64,000 bases of DNA from Misgurnus anguillicaudatus (lineage: Eukaryota > Chordata > Actinopteri > Cypriniformes > Cobitidae): contig NC_073354.2 of assembly GCF_027580225.2 (NCBI RefSeq), positions 11,074,001 through 11,138,000 on the forward strand. The letters run 5' to 3'. A program made the translations under genes and the position numbers. Shown here piece by piece: positions 11,359-21,800 of this stretch. Under the pieces are notes generated by a model. The model was given only the letters and a program-made list of their open reading frames with translations. It searched no databases and was not told where the DNA came from. The first letter of the stretch is position 1. Every line of letters starts with the position of its first letter.

Positions 11359-12009
11359 TAATTACTGTTCCAGCCCAAGTCATTTACAACAGCACCTTAA
11401 CCACTGAAAACTGAGTGACTGTACCATTTAAAAGAAAAGGTATAGGTTATTGAAGTAACCTTTCTGTTTAAGTAAAGTTCGTTCTGAAAAAAAGTGTAGA
11501 TTTAGATTATATAAAAGTATTATACAATGGTTTGACTTTGACTGAATGGTGTTTGAGGAAACAAAAATGGTTCTTCAATTGCAGCCCAATGTTGCCATTT
11601 TTACACTGGCTACCAATATACATTTTAAAATATTGCTAATTACCTACAGTGGTGTGAAAAAGTGTTGGCCCCCTTCCTGTTTTCTTCATGTTTCAATCAT
11701 CAAATATGTGTAAATATCATTCAAAGATAACACAATTAAACACAACGTGCAGTTTTAAAATGAAGGTTTTATTATTAAGGGAAAACAAAATCCCTGGCCC
11801 TGTGTGGAAAAAGTGCTTGCCCCATTATCACAGGTTTATCACACCTGAGTTCAGTTTCTTTACTGCCACACCTGTTCACAATCAAGAAATCACTTAAATA
11901 GGACCTGCCTGACAAAGTGAAGTAGACCAAAAAATCCTCAAAAGCTACACATCATGTTGACATCCAAAGAAATTCAAGAACAAATGAGAAAGTAATTGAG
12001 AGATTTTCA

Positions 12010-12640
12010 GTCTGAAAATGGTTATAAAGCCATTTCAAAACTTTGGGACTCCAGCGAACCACAGCGAGAGCCATTATCCACAAATGGCAAAAACATGGAA
12101 TAGCGGAGAACATTACCAGGAGTGGCCGGCCCACCAAAATTACCCCAAAAGCGCAGCGACGACTCATCCAAGAGGTCACAAAAGACCTTACAACAACATC
12201 CAAAGAATTCAGGCCTCACTTGCCTCAGTTAAGGTCAGTGTTTATAACTCCACTATAAGGGAAAAAATGGCCATCAGTTCCAAGACGAAAACCGCTGCGT
12301 AGCAAAAGTAACAAAGGCTCATCTCAGTTTTGCCAGAAAACATCTTGATGATCCTGAAGACTTAAGGGAAAATACTCGAATGCACGAATGAGACAAAAGT
12401 TGAAGTTTTTGAAAGGTGTGTGTCCCATTATGTCTGGCGTAAAAGTAACACAACATTTCAGTTTTGCTGCTTCAGGACTTGGAAGACTTGCTGTGATAAA
12501 TGGAACCATGAATTCTGCTGTCTTTCAAAATATCCTAAAGGACAAGTCCACCACTGAATGGCACCACTAGTGGCCTAGTCAAAGTCGTGACCTTAAAACA
12601 GTTCATGGTCGAAATCTCTCCAATGTAGCTAAATTACAAC
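12010..12640 (+). pseudogene. Tc1 transposase remnant
   Basis: N-terminal helix-turn-helix region: LQRTTARAIIHKWQKHG, then TRSGRPTKITPKAQRRLIQE (AT-hook-like GRP). Further on, in other frames, an FAASGLGRLAVINGTMNSA segment from the catalytic domain and, near 12600, VAKLQQFC from the C-terminal part. Several frameshifts and stops separate the pieces. Non-functional. Confidence 0.85.
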
Positions 12641-12647
12641 AATTCTG

Positions 12648-12830
12648 CCACAAGATCATTTTGTATGTAAATGTTGTGGCCACGCGATGTGATGCAGTGC
12701 CATCGATATCCTATGTTGAGGGAACGACATCCTCTTTTCGTGGCTGGCCACGACATTTATGTTGAGGGAACGACATCCTCTTTTGTGGCCCCGACATCCA
12801 ACACAAGACTGAACTGTCAGGTTTACAGTG
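12648..12830. repeat. GTGGCCAC-punctuated repeat family (copy 2), inserted in Tc1
   Basis: Aligns with 9427-9629 from CCACAAGATCATTTTGT to AGGTTTACAGTG, including the ~45-bp internal units. It interrupts Tc1 sequence between AATTCTGC and AAGTGGGCC, so it is a mobile unit. There is no terminal inverted repeat and no clear target duplication longer than TGC. Confidence 0.75.
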
Positions 12831-13170
12831 CAAGTGGGCCAAAATTATACATTTAAGCGTGACAAACATACAAAAAAATCTGGAAGGGGCCAACACTTTT
12901 TCCACACCATTGTATAAAACCTCAAAATGGCTAGCGCCTCTGTATCTTCAAGAATTACTATCAGAATACAATCCATCACGTACTCTGTGTCACAAAATTC
13001 CGGTCACTTAAATATTCCTAGAATATCAAAAGTGTCTAAAGGTGGTAGCCTCTTTTTCCTACTTAGCCACTAAGCTCTGGAATGAGTTACCCAACAATGT
13101 TCAAGAATGTTTGTATCTATTTACCCTTTATAGATTTCTTAAGTTATGTTCTCAAACTGAATGGCTCTAA

Positions 13171-13410
13171 TTTAAAGTTGATATTATGCCCCCATCTCCT
13201 TCACCTCCTCCAATTATCGCGAGTGCCAAGCTCGCTCTGCTGATCACAGTGAGAGCCAAACTCTCCTTATTGTTGAGAGCTCTCCGCTCGCTCAGCTATT
13301 CGCCCTGGAAGCCACACACACAGCTATTTGTTGCTCTCTCACTCTTCTCGTCCTCAAGAGGTGCACACTCACTCTTCATGAGATGCACACTCTTTCTGTA
13401 AATAAACTAA
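13171..13410. other. Pyrimidine-rich leader next to the minisatellite, no gene assigned
   Basis: C/T-rich sequence that stays open in the + strand for about 70 codons (Pro/Ser/Leu rich) and ends in AATAAACTAA at about 13400, just before the first minisatellite unit. I see no family. Confidence 0.3.
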
Positions 13411-13853
13411 GTCTCTGTCCTCAGCCCAGTGCCCGCTGCCGTCCCTGTCCTCGGCCCAGTGCCGTCCCTGTCCTCGGACCAGTGCCCGCAGCCGTCCCTG
13501 TCCTCGGACCAGTGCCCGCAGCCGTCCCTGTACTCGGACCAGTGCCCGCAGCCGTCCCTGTCCTCGGACCAGTGCCCGCAGCCGTCCCTGTCCTCGGACC
13601 AGTGCCCGCAGCCGTCCCTGTCCTCGGACCAGTGCCCGCTGCCGTCCCTGTCCTCAGCCCAGTGCCTGCTGCCGTCCCTGTCCTCGGACCAGTGCCTGCT
13701 GCCGTCCCTGTCCTCGGACCAGTGCCCGCTGCCGTCCCTGTCCTCGGACCAGTGCCCGCAGCCGTCCCTGTCCTCGGACCAGTGCCCGCATTCGTCCCTG
13801 TCCTCGGACCAGTGCCCGCAGCCGTCCCTGTCCTCGGCCCAGTGCCCGCTGCG
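13411..13853. repeat. 30-bp minisatellite, 15 tandem copies
   Basis: Unit GTCCCTGTCCTCGGACCAGT + GCCCGCAGCC. Two lead units (the second 7 bp short at 13441-13463), then 13 exact-length units from 13464 to 13853. Variation is confined to a few positions (GGACC/GGCCC/AGCCC, GCAGCC/GCTGCC). Because 30 is a multiple of 3, several frames stay open on both strands (10-residue repeats such as PVLGPVPAAV). That is a by-product and not evidence for a protein. Confidence 0.95.
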
Positions 13854-14063
13854 AATGTCCGCCAAGCTGCCACTTTTGTGGCCTCCCGCCCTGCTGGTGC
13901 CTCCATTGCCACCTGCGTTGGCATCACCTCCGTGGGCACCTGAACTTACCGTACCACCGTGGCCACCTGAACTTAACGCACTGTTTTTACCAGCTGAGAA
14001 ATATTTCCAAACTGAGGCTAGTGGTAACTACTGTGGAGATGGAATTAATTATACATGCTTTTA

Positions 14064-14345
14064 TTTCTTCCTGCATTGACTACAGTAACTCTCTTTTTAC
14101 ATGTTTAAACAAATCATCCTTGAAACAGCTACAAGTGGTACAAAATGCTGCTGCTAAACTGCTTAACTAAGTTCTCTAAAAGGTCTTATGTAACCCAAAT
14201 TTTTAATGTGTTTAAGGTCAAGCTCCTGCTTACATAACAGATATGTTGCGACTCCTTATTCCAGCAGGAATCTAAGATCCATGAATCAGTACGCTATTGC
14301 TGTTTTAGGCGCGAGGACACGCCTACCGGGAGGGAGGAGTACTGT
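14064..14345 (+). pseudogene. L2-like LINE reverse transcriptase fragment
   Basis: Reads CIDYSNSLFTCLNKSSLKQL then QVVQNAAAKLLN, a conserved block just after the catalytic part of L2-clade reverse transcriptases. Stops follow, but related downstream text (KLLLT, SLFQQES) is still visible. Confidence 0.7.
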
Positions 14346-14366
14346 CACAGTCCCATTTGTGTTTGA

Positions 14367-14524
14367 ATCATCACCAACTGACTGTCATCACCCTCACCCA
14401 GGGGCGTAGCTTATGGGGGGGGGAAGCGAAAAGGTAACTCCCAATATCATCACCAACTGATTGTCATCACCCTCACCCAGGGGCGTAGTTTATGGGGGGG
14501 GGAGCGGGAAGGTAACTCCCAATA
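14367..14524. repeat. 79-bp tandem duplication containing CAGGGGCGTAG
   Basis: Two copies (14367-14445, 14446-14524) of ATCATCACCAACTGA...GGTAACTCCCAAT, differing at a few bases, each with a run of G. Confidence 0.85.
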
Positions 14525-14857
14525 TTCAAATCCGTCAGTTACAACCCCCCTAATATTTCAACATGAAAATCACAGTAGATCAAATTAAAAATATGTAGAA
14601 TTTGTTTATTTTGTACCAATAATTTTGTTCCTAATCAAATATGAGTTTTGATTACATTTTTCAAAATACATTTTTCAATCCATTGAACCAATTGGTGACG
14701 CCCCATCAAAAATGCGTCACACTTTTTTTTTTAAACAAAACAACGCAAGTGTTATTTAAATGGAAGAGTATGTGTAGCATTAGCACTAAAAATGAAGAGA
14801 AGTGCTGGTCAAAGAGGGACCTTAAAAACAGCTGAGAAGGAGGTGAGAATATTGTGA

Positions 14858-15538
14858 CAGGGCTTGACATTAACACCCACCAACCTGCTAAATGCGGGTA
14901 GATTACAGCACTGGCGGGTAAGACAGCCACTACCACCAGCCACTTTGGTGGGTCTAATATAATTTCATCCTACTGTCAAATAAAAGGTGGCCTAGTTCTT
15001 TACAATCTGTTTGCAGTTAGTGAAGGCGGGTTCGGCGGAATCGTGCTGAATGACACACAACAGAAGCGCTCTCTCGCCTGCGCAATTAGTTCCAACATGA
15101 TCACATGAGAATGCGTATCAATAGTACATGTGTGTGTAATCTCGTAGAATATATATGCCAAATTGAGGCACATAAACTGTAATTTCGGGGCTGCATGGTG
15201 CCTCAGTGGGTAGGACTATTGCCTCACAGCAAGAAGGTCCCCGGTTCGAGCCCTGGCTAGGGCAGGTGGTCTTTCTGTGTGGAGTTTGCATGTTTTCCCG
15301 GTTTCAGTGTGGGTTTTCTCTGTATGGATCAACTTGTCTGAATAAAATTTGTGTATATGGATTAACTTGTTCTTGTCATGAATATAACCGTAGATACTGG
15401 AATGGCGTAAAGGAAGAAGAAGAAACTGTAAGTTCCCAACAGCAAAATTGTGACCAGTGGAAATGCTGAGTGGCTAGTAACTTTGGAAAACCACTAGCCA
15501 CAGTGGCTGGTGAGCAAAAAAGTTAATGTCAAGCCCTG
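14858..15538. mobile_element. hAT-type element with CAGGGCTTGACATTAAC termini, carrying a SINE
   Basis: Ends CAGGGCTTGACATTAAC and GTTAATGTCAAGCCCTG are exact inverted repeats. Flanks show an approximate ATTGTG duplication. Subterminal CCACTAGCCACAGTGGCTGG motifs. Non-coding; the SINE at 15183-15422 is a later insertion. Confidence 0.8.
15183..15422 (+). mobile_element. tRNA-derived SINE, DANA-like
   Basis: The head has pol III-like boxes: A-box-like TGCCTCAGTGGGTAGGAC and B box GGTTCGAGCCC, followed by the conserved GTGTGGAGTTTGCATG body of DANA-type zebrafish SINEs. The tail ends in an AAGAAGAAGAA run. Flanking AAACTGTAA at 15174-15182 and 15423-15431 is the LINE-driven target duplication. 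Confidence 0.85.
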
Positions 15539-15884
15539 ATTGTGTTATAGTTAAGTACACTTAGCTAACGTCACCCATTGCAATTTTCACAGTTGTTCAA
15601 GAGCTGATGTGTTTCCCTTTCAAATAGATTAAAATGCATTAAGGTGGAATGTAAAAATCTCAAAATAAATGTTACTTGTATAGCCTATGTTGAATTTGTA
15701 ATCAGTTAAAACATGTTCATTTTGACGCATTCATTTTGATCAAACAATATATTGATTATAGATGGATCTAGATGGATGGATAGATAGATAAATAGGTGAT
15801 AAGACAAAATAATGATCCAATAAAACTACACATAAAACATATATATTTTACATACAAATTTTTAAACGTTTTAATTCCCACTCT

Positions 15885-16112
15885 CTTAAATGTCTGGGTT
15901 TTTTTTACCCATAATTGGTAAATATTGGACAGAACACATGCTGGGTCAAAAATGACTCAATGTTGGGTTGTTGATATGCAACAATGGGGTATAATAACCC
16001 AGCAGTTGGATTAAAACAACTCAGCATTGAATCAATTTTAACCCAGCGGTGTGTTCTTTCCAATATTTACCCATTATGGGTCAAAAATAACCCAGCCATT
16101 TTAAGAGTGCAA
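15885..16112. mobile_element. AACCCAGC-type palindromic MITE
   Basis: Arms pair: a TCTGGG...TACCCATAATTGG start against CCATTATGGGTC...AACCCAGCCATTTTAAGAGT at the end. CAATATTTACC occurs in both arms. Confidence 0.75.
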
Positions 16113-16144
16113 AAAAGTTTATAGTATAGTATGTAAGGAATAAT

Positions 16145-16445
16145 TGACGACGGGCCATTGAATTATAAGAAAATAATGCACACCAAGGTGGTAATGCGGC
16201 ATGACGCAAAGCGGAGTTACACCGCAGGTGTGCATTATTTTCAAATAATTCAAAGGACCGGAGTCAATTATTCCGCTTATACCACGGTTACCACAAACAT
16301 TGCTCTGGTGCCTATTTTTAAGACATTTGAAAAGTTAGGTGTGCGGTTTACAGAAAAATAATCAACACCCATAGAACATTTCTCAGCCAATCAGAATGCA
16401 GCATTCAACAGACCCGTGGTATAAGTTACATTATTACTCCGCTAA
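16145..16445 (+). repeat. Repeat containing TAATGCACACC and TTATACCACGG
   Basis: Matches 46748-47010 in the opposite orientation (AATAATGCACAC, GCTTATACCACGGTTACCAC, TTTCTCAGCCAATCAGAATG). It carries a GATTCTGATTGG-type block like that near 51551. Confidence 0.65.
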
Positions 16446-16591
16446 CTAGTACGGTTTAATCTGAGCCACTGTACTTTGCTACTTTTGGTGTCTTCTGATT
16501 TTTCTGTGTTTTCTCCTGCTTTTATTAATACAAAGTTGCTTTGGAACAATGGTAAAAGCGATACAATTAAAATAAAATTGAACCACTTTAA

Positions 16592-16657
16592 TAAAGGTGC
16601 TAGTTCATAATGGAACTTAAAAAACTTTTTAAGTTCCATTATGAACTAGCACCTTTA
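16592..16657. repeat. Perfect 32-bp-arm hairpin
   Basis: Left arm 16592-16623 and right arm 16626-16657 are exact reverse complements with a 2-nt spacer (AC). Pairing continues outward with mismatches to about 16575 and 16675. Probably the core of a foldback MITE. Confidence 0.9.
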
Positions 16658-17190
16658 CTAAAGCGGTTTTATTATTAAGAAGAGTGCCTTGGTGTCCTAT
16701 TGTTATTTTCGATATTTTGCTTATTTGCCAAAGAGCACCTTCGATTTATATATACTTTTTGACATTCTGGATACTGGTTTGAACGCCGTAGCCCTACTGC
16801 CCCTTCTTTGTGGGGGATTGTTTTTAAAATAAAATAGAATTGAATTCACTGCACCTTTATTTTTAAGAGTGCATGTACTACCTGATACTTAACATTTAAG
16901 GTTGGTTTATTTACAGGAACCTATCCAAATAAATGATAGTTGGTGTATGTTTTTACAGTTTAAATAACCACACAAAGACGGTAATGCTCTCTCTAGGCTC
17001 ATTGTTTTATCCAGATTTTTGCAAATGTACAGTTGTTAATTATACATTGCGAGAAAAATGGTTAAAATATGTACCTCAGCAGTCACTGGACACCCTTTAA
17101 AAAGATCCTAATATGTACCATTACAGATATTTGGTAGCAATATGTACCTCTGAGCGACATCATTATACTGCTAATTAATATAAACTCTTT

Positions 17191-17391
17191 GGGGTGGTTT
17201 CCCAGACAGGGCTAATCCTAGTCCCAGACTAAAATTCATGTTTGAGCTGCCTTCATTTAAAAACATCTTGTACCGACATATTTTATATCAGTTTTGTCTC
17301 AAGATGCACACAAGTAAAATTACCCAAATGTCCTAACATAGCTAAGGCCTAGTCCTGAATTAATCTTAACCATGTCCTGGAAACAGCCCCT
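17191..17391. mobile_element. MITE, GGGGTGGTTTCCCAGACAGG family
   Basis: Starts GGGGTGGTTTCCCAGACAGG and ends CCATGTCCTGGAAACAGCCCC, imperfect inverted repeats. The inner TTTTGTCTCAAGATGCACAC block is shared with 20802-21045. Confidence 0.75.
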
Positions 17392-17718
17392 CTAATTCCA
17401 AAGTTGTATTTTTGAAGTGGTATTGTCTCAGTACATATTTTTACCATGTTGTTCTAACAGTGTATTAACAAATAGAGAGATACATATCAAAATAGACATT
17501 TTTTTGCATTAAGTTTTTATTTATATAAAATACAGTTTACATGCAAATGCAGTGACAGAACAAGTCAACACTCTCAAAATTAAAGCGGCAAGGTTCTTAA
17601 CAGCAGTATACAACCATTTCTTTCCATGGTTGTAGCCAGCTATAAGGTCACCGAGGTCTGGACCTTGGTAAATTTCTCGTATTCAAAAATAAAATTTGAA
17701 GTTCTCTGAATGACTAAA

Positions 17719-17853
17719 CTCTCAGAATTAAGGGGACAAGAAGGTACAAAAAGATGCATACTGGTAGATGCACACCAAAATGGTACGCATTGGGACCTTT
17801 TTAAAAGGTACCGTCCCAGTGACAACTTTTGTACCTTTATTTCTGAAAGTGTA
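17719..17853. mobile_element. GGTACC-type palindromic MITE
   Basis: ACTCTCAGAATTAAGG start and CCTTTATTTCTGAAAGTGT end are inverted, with paired GGTACAAAAAG / CTTTTGTACC blocks. Confidence 0.65.
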
Positions 17854-18822
17854 ATTAGTCATTTAAAACGACCCATACTGGCTTATGTCTATAAGAAACA
17901 CAGTATTCACACAGTATTCACAAAAAACAGTAGAAAATAACACCGGTGCAAAGAGATCTGTAACAATTGGGTTTAAATGAAATATGCCAAATATACAAAC
18001 ACTGACCATGAAGAAGGCTAAATGTTATTTCATTCGATTTAGGAGTTAACCTTTAATAAAGCCATGAAAACTAAAGTTTAGTTCTTGTAAAGTTCTTGTT
18101 CACATAATATTAATAAATCATTAAAATGATCACTGTAAAAAGCATTATTGCATGAAAAAAATCCACTCTTAGTCAACAGTAAAGTATTAACACATTTTAT
18201 TTCATTAGACAATGTCCATTCCCCAATCCAGATAGACAAAGTGTGTGCTCAATAGCTAAAAAAGCAAAAAGGTTTAGAGAAAATACATTAGATTGCATTT
18301 GTTAACTCTTAAAAGCCCATTCTCTCAATTTTCAAACCCTAATACTTTTTCTTCATTTTTATATGTAAAGTATACCTTTTTGTACCCCTTTTCTGAGAGT
18401 GTAGCCTTGTTTTTTTTTGTAATTACACTGAATTTATGATAAATGAATGTATTTTATAACTGGACAACTGAAAGAGAGGTCCTCAAACTTTTCACCAGTT
18501 GATTTTGGGTAGGGCCCATCCCTTTGTGGATCCCCAAAGAATTCATGACACAAAGCTTAAGCTTGGAATTAGAACGAAACCAAACACGTATTAAATGTTT
18601 CATAAACTGTCCCAAAAGTGGAGTTTGAGACCAGTTTGAGACCCACGTACAGCACGAGGAGGTTGAAACGTCGGTCGGGATTACTTGAGGTATGTGTGAA
18701 AGACGCGCACTATCGCTCTGAATAATCTCCACACCGCTAAACTAGAGCATCTTCTGTACGCGTTGGAAGGGGATGTTTTTCGGGGTTTCTGACTGTTTCC
18801 TCCTCCGCCTTTTTGCTTACTG

Positions 18823-18830
18823 TATAAAAG
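18823..18830 (+). promoter_or_regulatory. TATA box of the TNFSF4-like gene
   Basis: TATAAAAG lies 51 bp upstream of the chosen start codon, so transcription should begin near 18855 with a very short leader. This disfavours the in-frame ATG further upstream at 18773. Confidence 0.6.
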
Positions 18831-18880
18831 GCAAGTGTTTCCTAGCAGTCCTGTTCATCGCGCTTCGTCCTTCAATCAGT

Positions 18881-21800
18881 ATGGACTCAAAGGATGCTCA
18901 AGAGACTTTAGAAAGAGGCGGCGAGGACGCGCGCTGTACTTGCAGGGGGGCGCGGAGGAAAGTGGTGGCCGTGCTCTTCATCCAGAGTTTATTAACAGCC
19001 ACGTGCGCTGCCATCAGCCTCTGGATCTTCTTCGGCCAGACCGAAAAGCAGGTAATCTCACTTTTAAAAAAGTTTTTGAGATGGAGGATGATGTAGAGAT
19101 AACGGTACAGCCGCGCGCCCTTTAGAGGGCAGCATACACCATTGAAGCAGCACTCGGTTTTATTATAGGCTATGCCTAAAATCTCGCTGCAAAACTTTAG
19201 AGACATTAAACAGAGATTAACATGTCAAATTTGATGTATGACATGTAAACATTTAAGATGTTATGTAAATGGGTAAACCTGGCTGCGGTTTGTGTTTAGT
19301 GAATCAACTGAAGCGACAGGTGTTGTTTGATGTGGTCATGTTTTGAGTCTCAAAAATGACAAGCCTTTGCTTTGCCTTGACATGTCCCCTTTGGGAAATC
19401 CCTTGTTGTATTTAAAGCTCCTTTCTCTAGGTTTGTTTTTGTGTCCTAATGGGATTGTCCCTTGCTTAAAAAGGCAAAAAGGCACCTTAAGTTTAAGACC
19501 AGCTGGATCTATAATTTTAAAGCACTATAAAAGAGATGACTTCAACATTGCTGGAGATAAGCTGGATAATTATAAAGCTATATACAAGTACAAGAGAGCT
19601 AACATATGAAATATGCATAGCCTACTACAGCATGTGCTGCTTTAAGATCCAAGGATGAACAGGATGGTGAATCTCATAGCCGGTTTCCATTTCATTGCTC
19701 GCTTTAAAAAGCCCCCAATGCTGTTGCCCACACATGTGATGTGTACAGCGCTGAAGTCGTACCAAGTCCCCATTTGTGTTTGGCCTTTGGTGTTCGAGAC
19801 GGTCGATAAAAAAACCCACGTGTTCCACAACTTCCTTTATTGCTCTCGTCAATTAAAACTTTTGCTGATTTGACAGGCGATTGAATTTTCCATTTTAGTA
19901 TGAATCTTTGATTATTGTAATTTATTCTAAACATATTTTATGCTATTTTCACAGGACAAAGGGATTATGCTATTTTCACCGGACAAAGGGATATATTTGG
20001 AGTTGATCGGTAAGTGGCATTTTTTCTTCCAGATTGAATTTTTAATCATTATGCTACTGAAATCAGAATAACTTTCTTATTTGATTTCAGTACAAATATC
20101 TAAAAATTCTTAAATCAAGATGCATTTTCTTGAAGAACAAAATGAATTTTGTGCTTAAAAAATTGCCAATGGGGTAAGAAAATGTTTCTTATTTTTTTGT
20201 GAATTGAGTGTTAAAGAATAGTTTAGTTCATTTTAGGATTTTTTTTCTTAGCCCATTGTCAGATTGGTTTGCTTTTTAAGCACAAAGTTTCTTAAATTGG
20301 ATATTTTTTGTCTAAAAAGTATACTTATTTTCTTAGGTAATTTTCCTTATCAAGAAAATCTTGATTTTATTTTTTTTTGATATTTGTACTGAAAACAAAA
20401 CAAAAATACTAACCCGGCAGGCATATGACCGATCTTCAACGTTGAAATTTGGTTGAAATAAGGTCAGTTGTTTGTTCAACGTTGAAACAATGGTGAATGG
20501 TTGCAAAAGGTTAATAAAATGCTTAAAAATCAATGTTAAAAAATTTGATTGAAATAATATCAGTTGTTGTTCAATGTTGAAGAAATTTGCAAAATCAAAA
20601 GGTAATTCAACGTTGATTTAGCCTTATCCTTGATTCAATGGTGAATCAATGTTGAAATGCCTGCTGGGAAGAAAGTCATTTTTTTGCAGTGCAAATTCGG
20701 TTTGGTTGGGGGGGGGGTCATGTGTGAACCATAATGCAAAAAATGGTCCCTAGCTGTAACTGGAGGGGTACCCTTTCAAAAAGTACACATTGGCACCTAT
20801 ATGGGTGGTTTCCCGGACAGGGATCAGCGTAAGCCACGACTAGGCCTTAGTTTAATTATGAAATATAACTAGTTTTAACAAACATGCCTTACTAAAAACA
20901 TTACTTGTGTGTATTTTGAGACAAAACAAAGGGCCCTGATGTATTATAAGATATGTCGGTGCAAGTTGTTTTCAATTTAGACAGCTCTTACATTTATTTA
21001 AGTCTAGGACTAGTCTAATCTCTGTGTGGGAAACTGCCCCGTAGAATTTAAATTAGCACCTCAGAGGTGCATATTATATCAAAGAGTGTATATATCAGTA
21101 CCTCAAAAGTTCATATACTATTACCAAATGTACACATATATCTAAATGGTACATATAAGGACAGCAACAGCTTCGGGACATTTTTGTCAATTTTTTTCTG
21201 TGTCAGTGACTTGAATAAAGAATGATAATATTATTTAGTCTTGTTACTACTATTACTTCAACACGTTCTTACTCCCAACTCGTCACATATTAATTACTTA
21301 TATTCTTTATTTAGATATATGGTCATGGGCATAGTTATTGTACAGTATAGTGAGTGAGGGGTCCTGGGTTCACATTACAAATAAATAAAATTATCAATTA
21401 AATTACCCATGTGAATTTGCAACGAACAAGTTAATCGACAAGTGCTGTTGTTGTATAAAAAAAGACCACCTATGACATTCTGTTCCACGGGAAAAAGTCA
21501 TACAAGTTTCGATTGGCGCGTGGGCGGTAGATGATGACAGAAATTTTGTTTATATGAAAGATCTGTTGATGGTTTGGCCTAATTTTATAAATGAATGTGT
21601 GAATCTGCCCGTGTTTCAGACAAACTTTTATTTTGTTTACAATATCCGCACCACTTGAATGAATAGTTCGCACACAATTTTTGTCAAACACATTTACAGT
21701 TGATAGGTTTAGTATATATTTAAACAGCTCAGATGATAAATTCTCTAAGTGCATCTTGTAAATTAGCAGTTTTATCAGGCTGTTATGTTCAGTAATTTCA

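Larger units (their letters stand above)
11647..12912 (+). mobile_element. Tc1-like transposon, near full length, degenerate
   Basis: Termini CAGTGGTGTGAAAAAGTG and complement, flanked by TA at 11645-11646 and 12913-12914. About 1.27 kb, of which about 185 bp is a later insertion (12648-12830). The transposase reads on the + strand but is broken by frameshifts. Confidence 0.88.
11575..13170 (+). pseudogene. L2-like LINE, reverse transcriptase C-terminal region, split by Tc1
   Basis: Before the Tc1 (11575-11646) the frame reads toward FKILLIT. After it (12913-13170) it continues with LAPLYLQELLSEYNPS and ends with SFSYLATKLWNELPNNVQ and a stop. These are the C-terminal motifs of L2/maui-type LINE polyproteins in fish. 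Excising the Tc1 with one TA joins the two halves in one frame. A stop near 13010 and the missing upstream part make it a dead fragment. Confidence 0.75.

Noticed and set aside
13383..14079. Proline/valine- and serine/cysteine-rich long frames on both strands
   Set aside because: They arise because the 30-bp minisatellite unit keeps all its open frames open; no start context, splice sites or protein family support them.
18773..18880. Upstream in-frame ATG extending the TNFSF4-like protein by 36 residues
   Set aside because: It lies upstream of the TATA box, so it should not be transcribed; it would also place a second hydrophobic stretch before the cytoplasmic tail, unlike the family.
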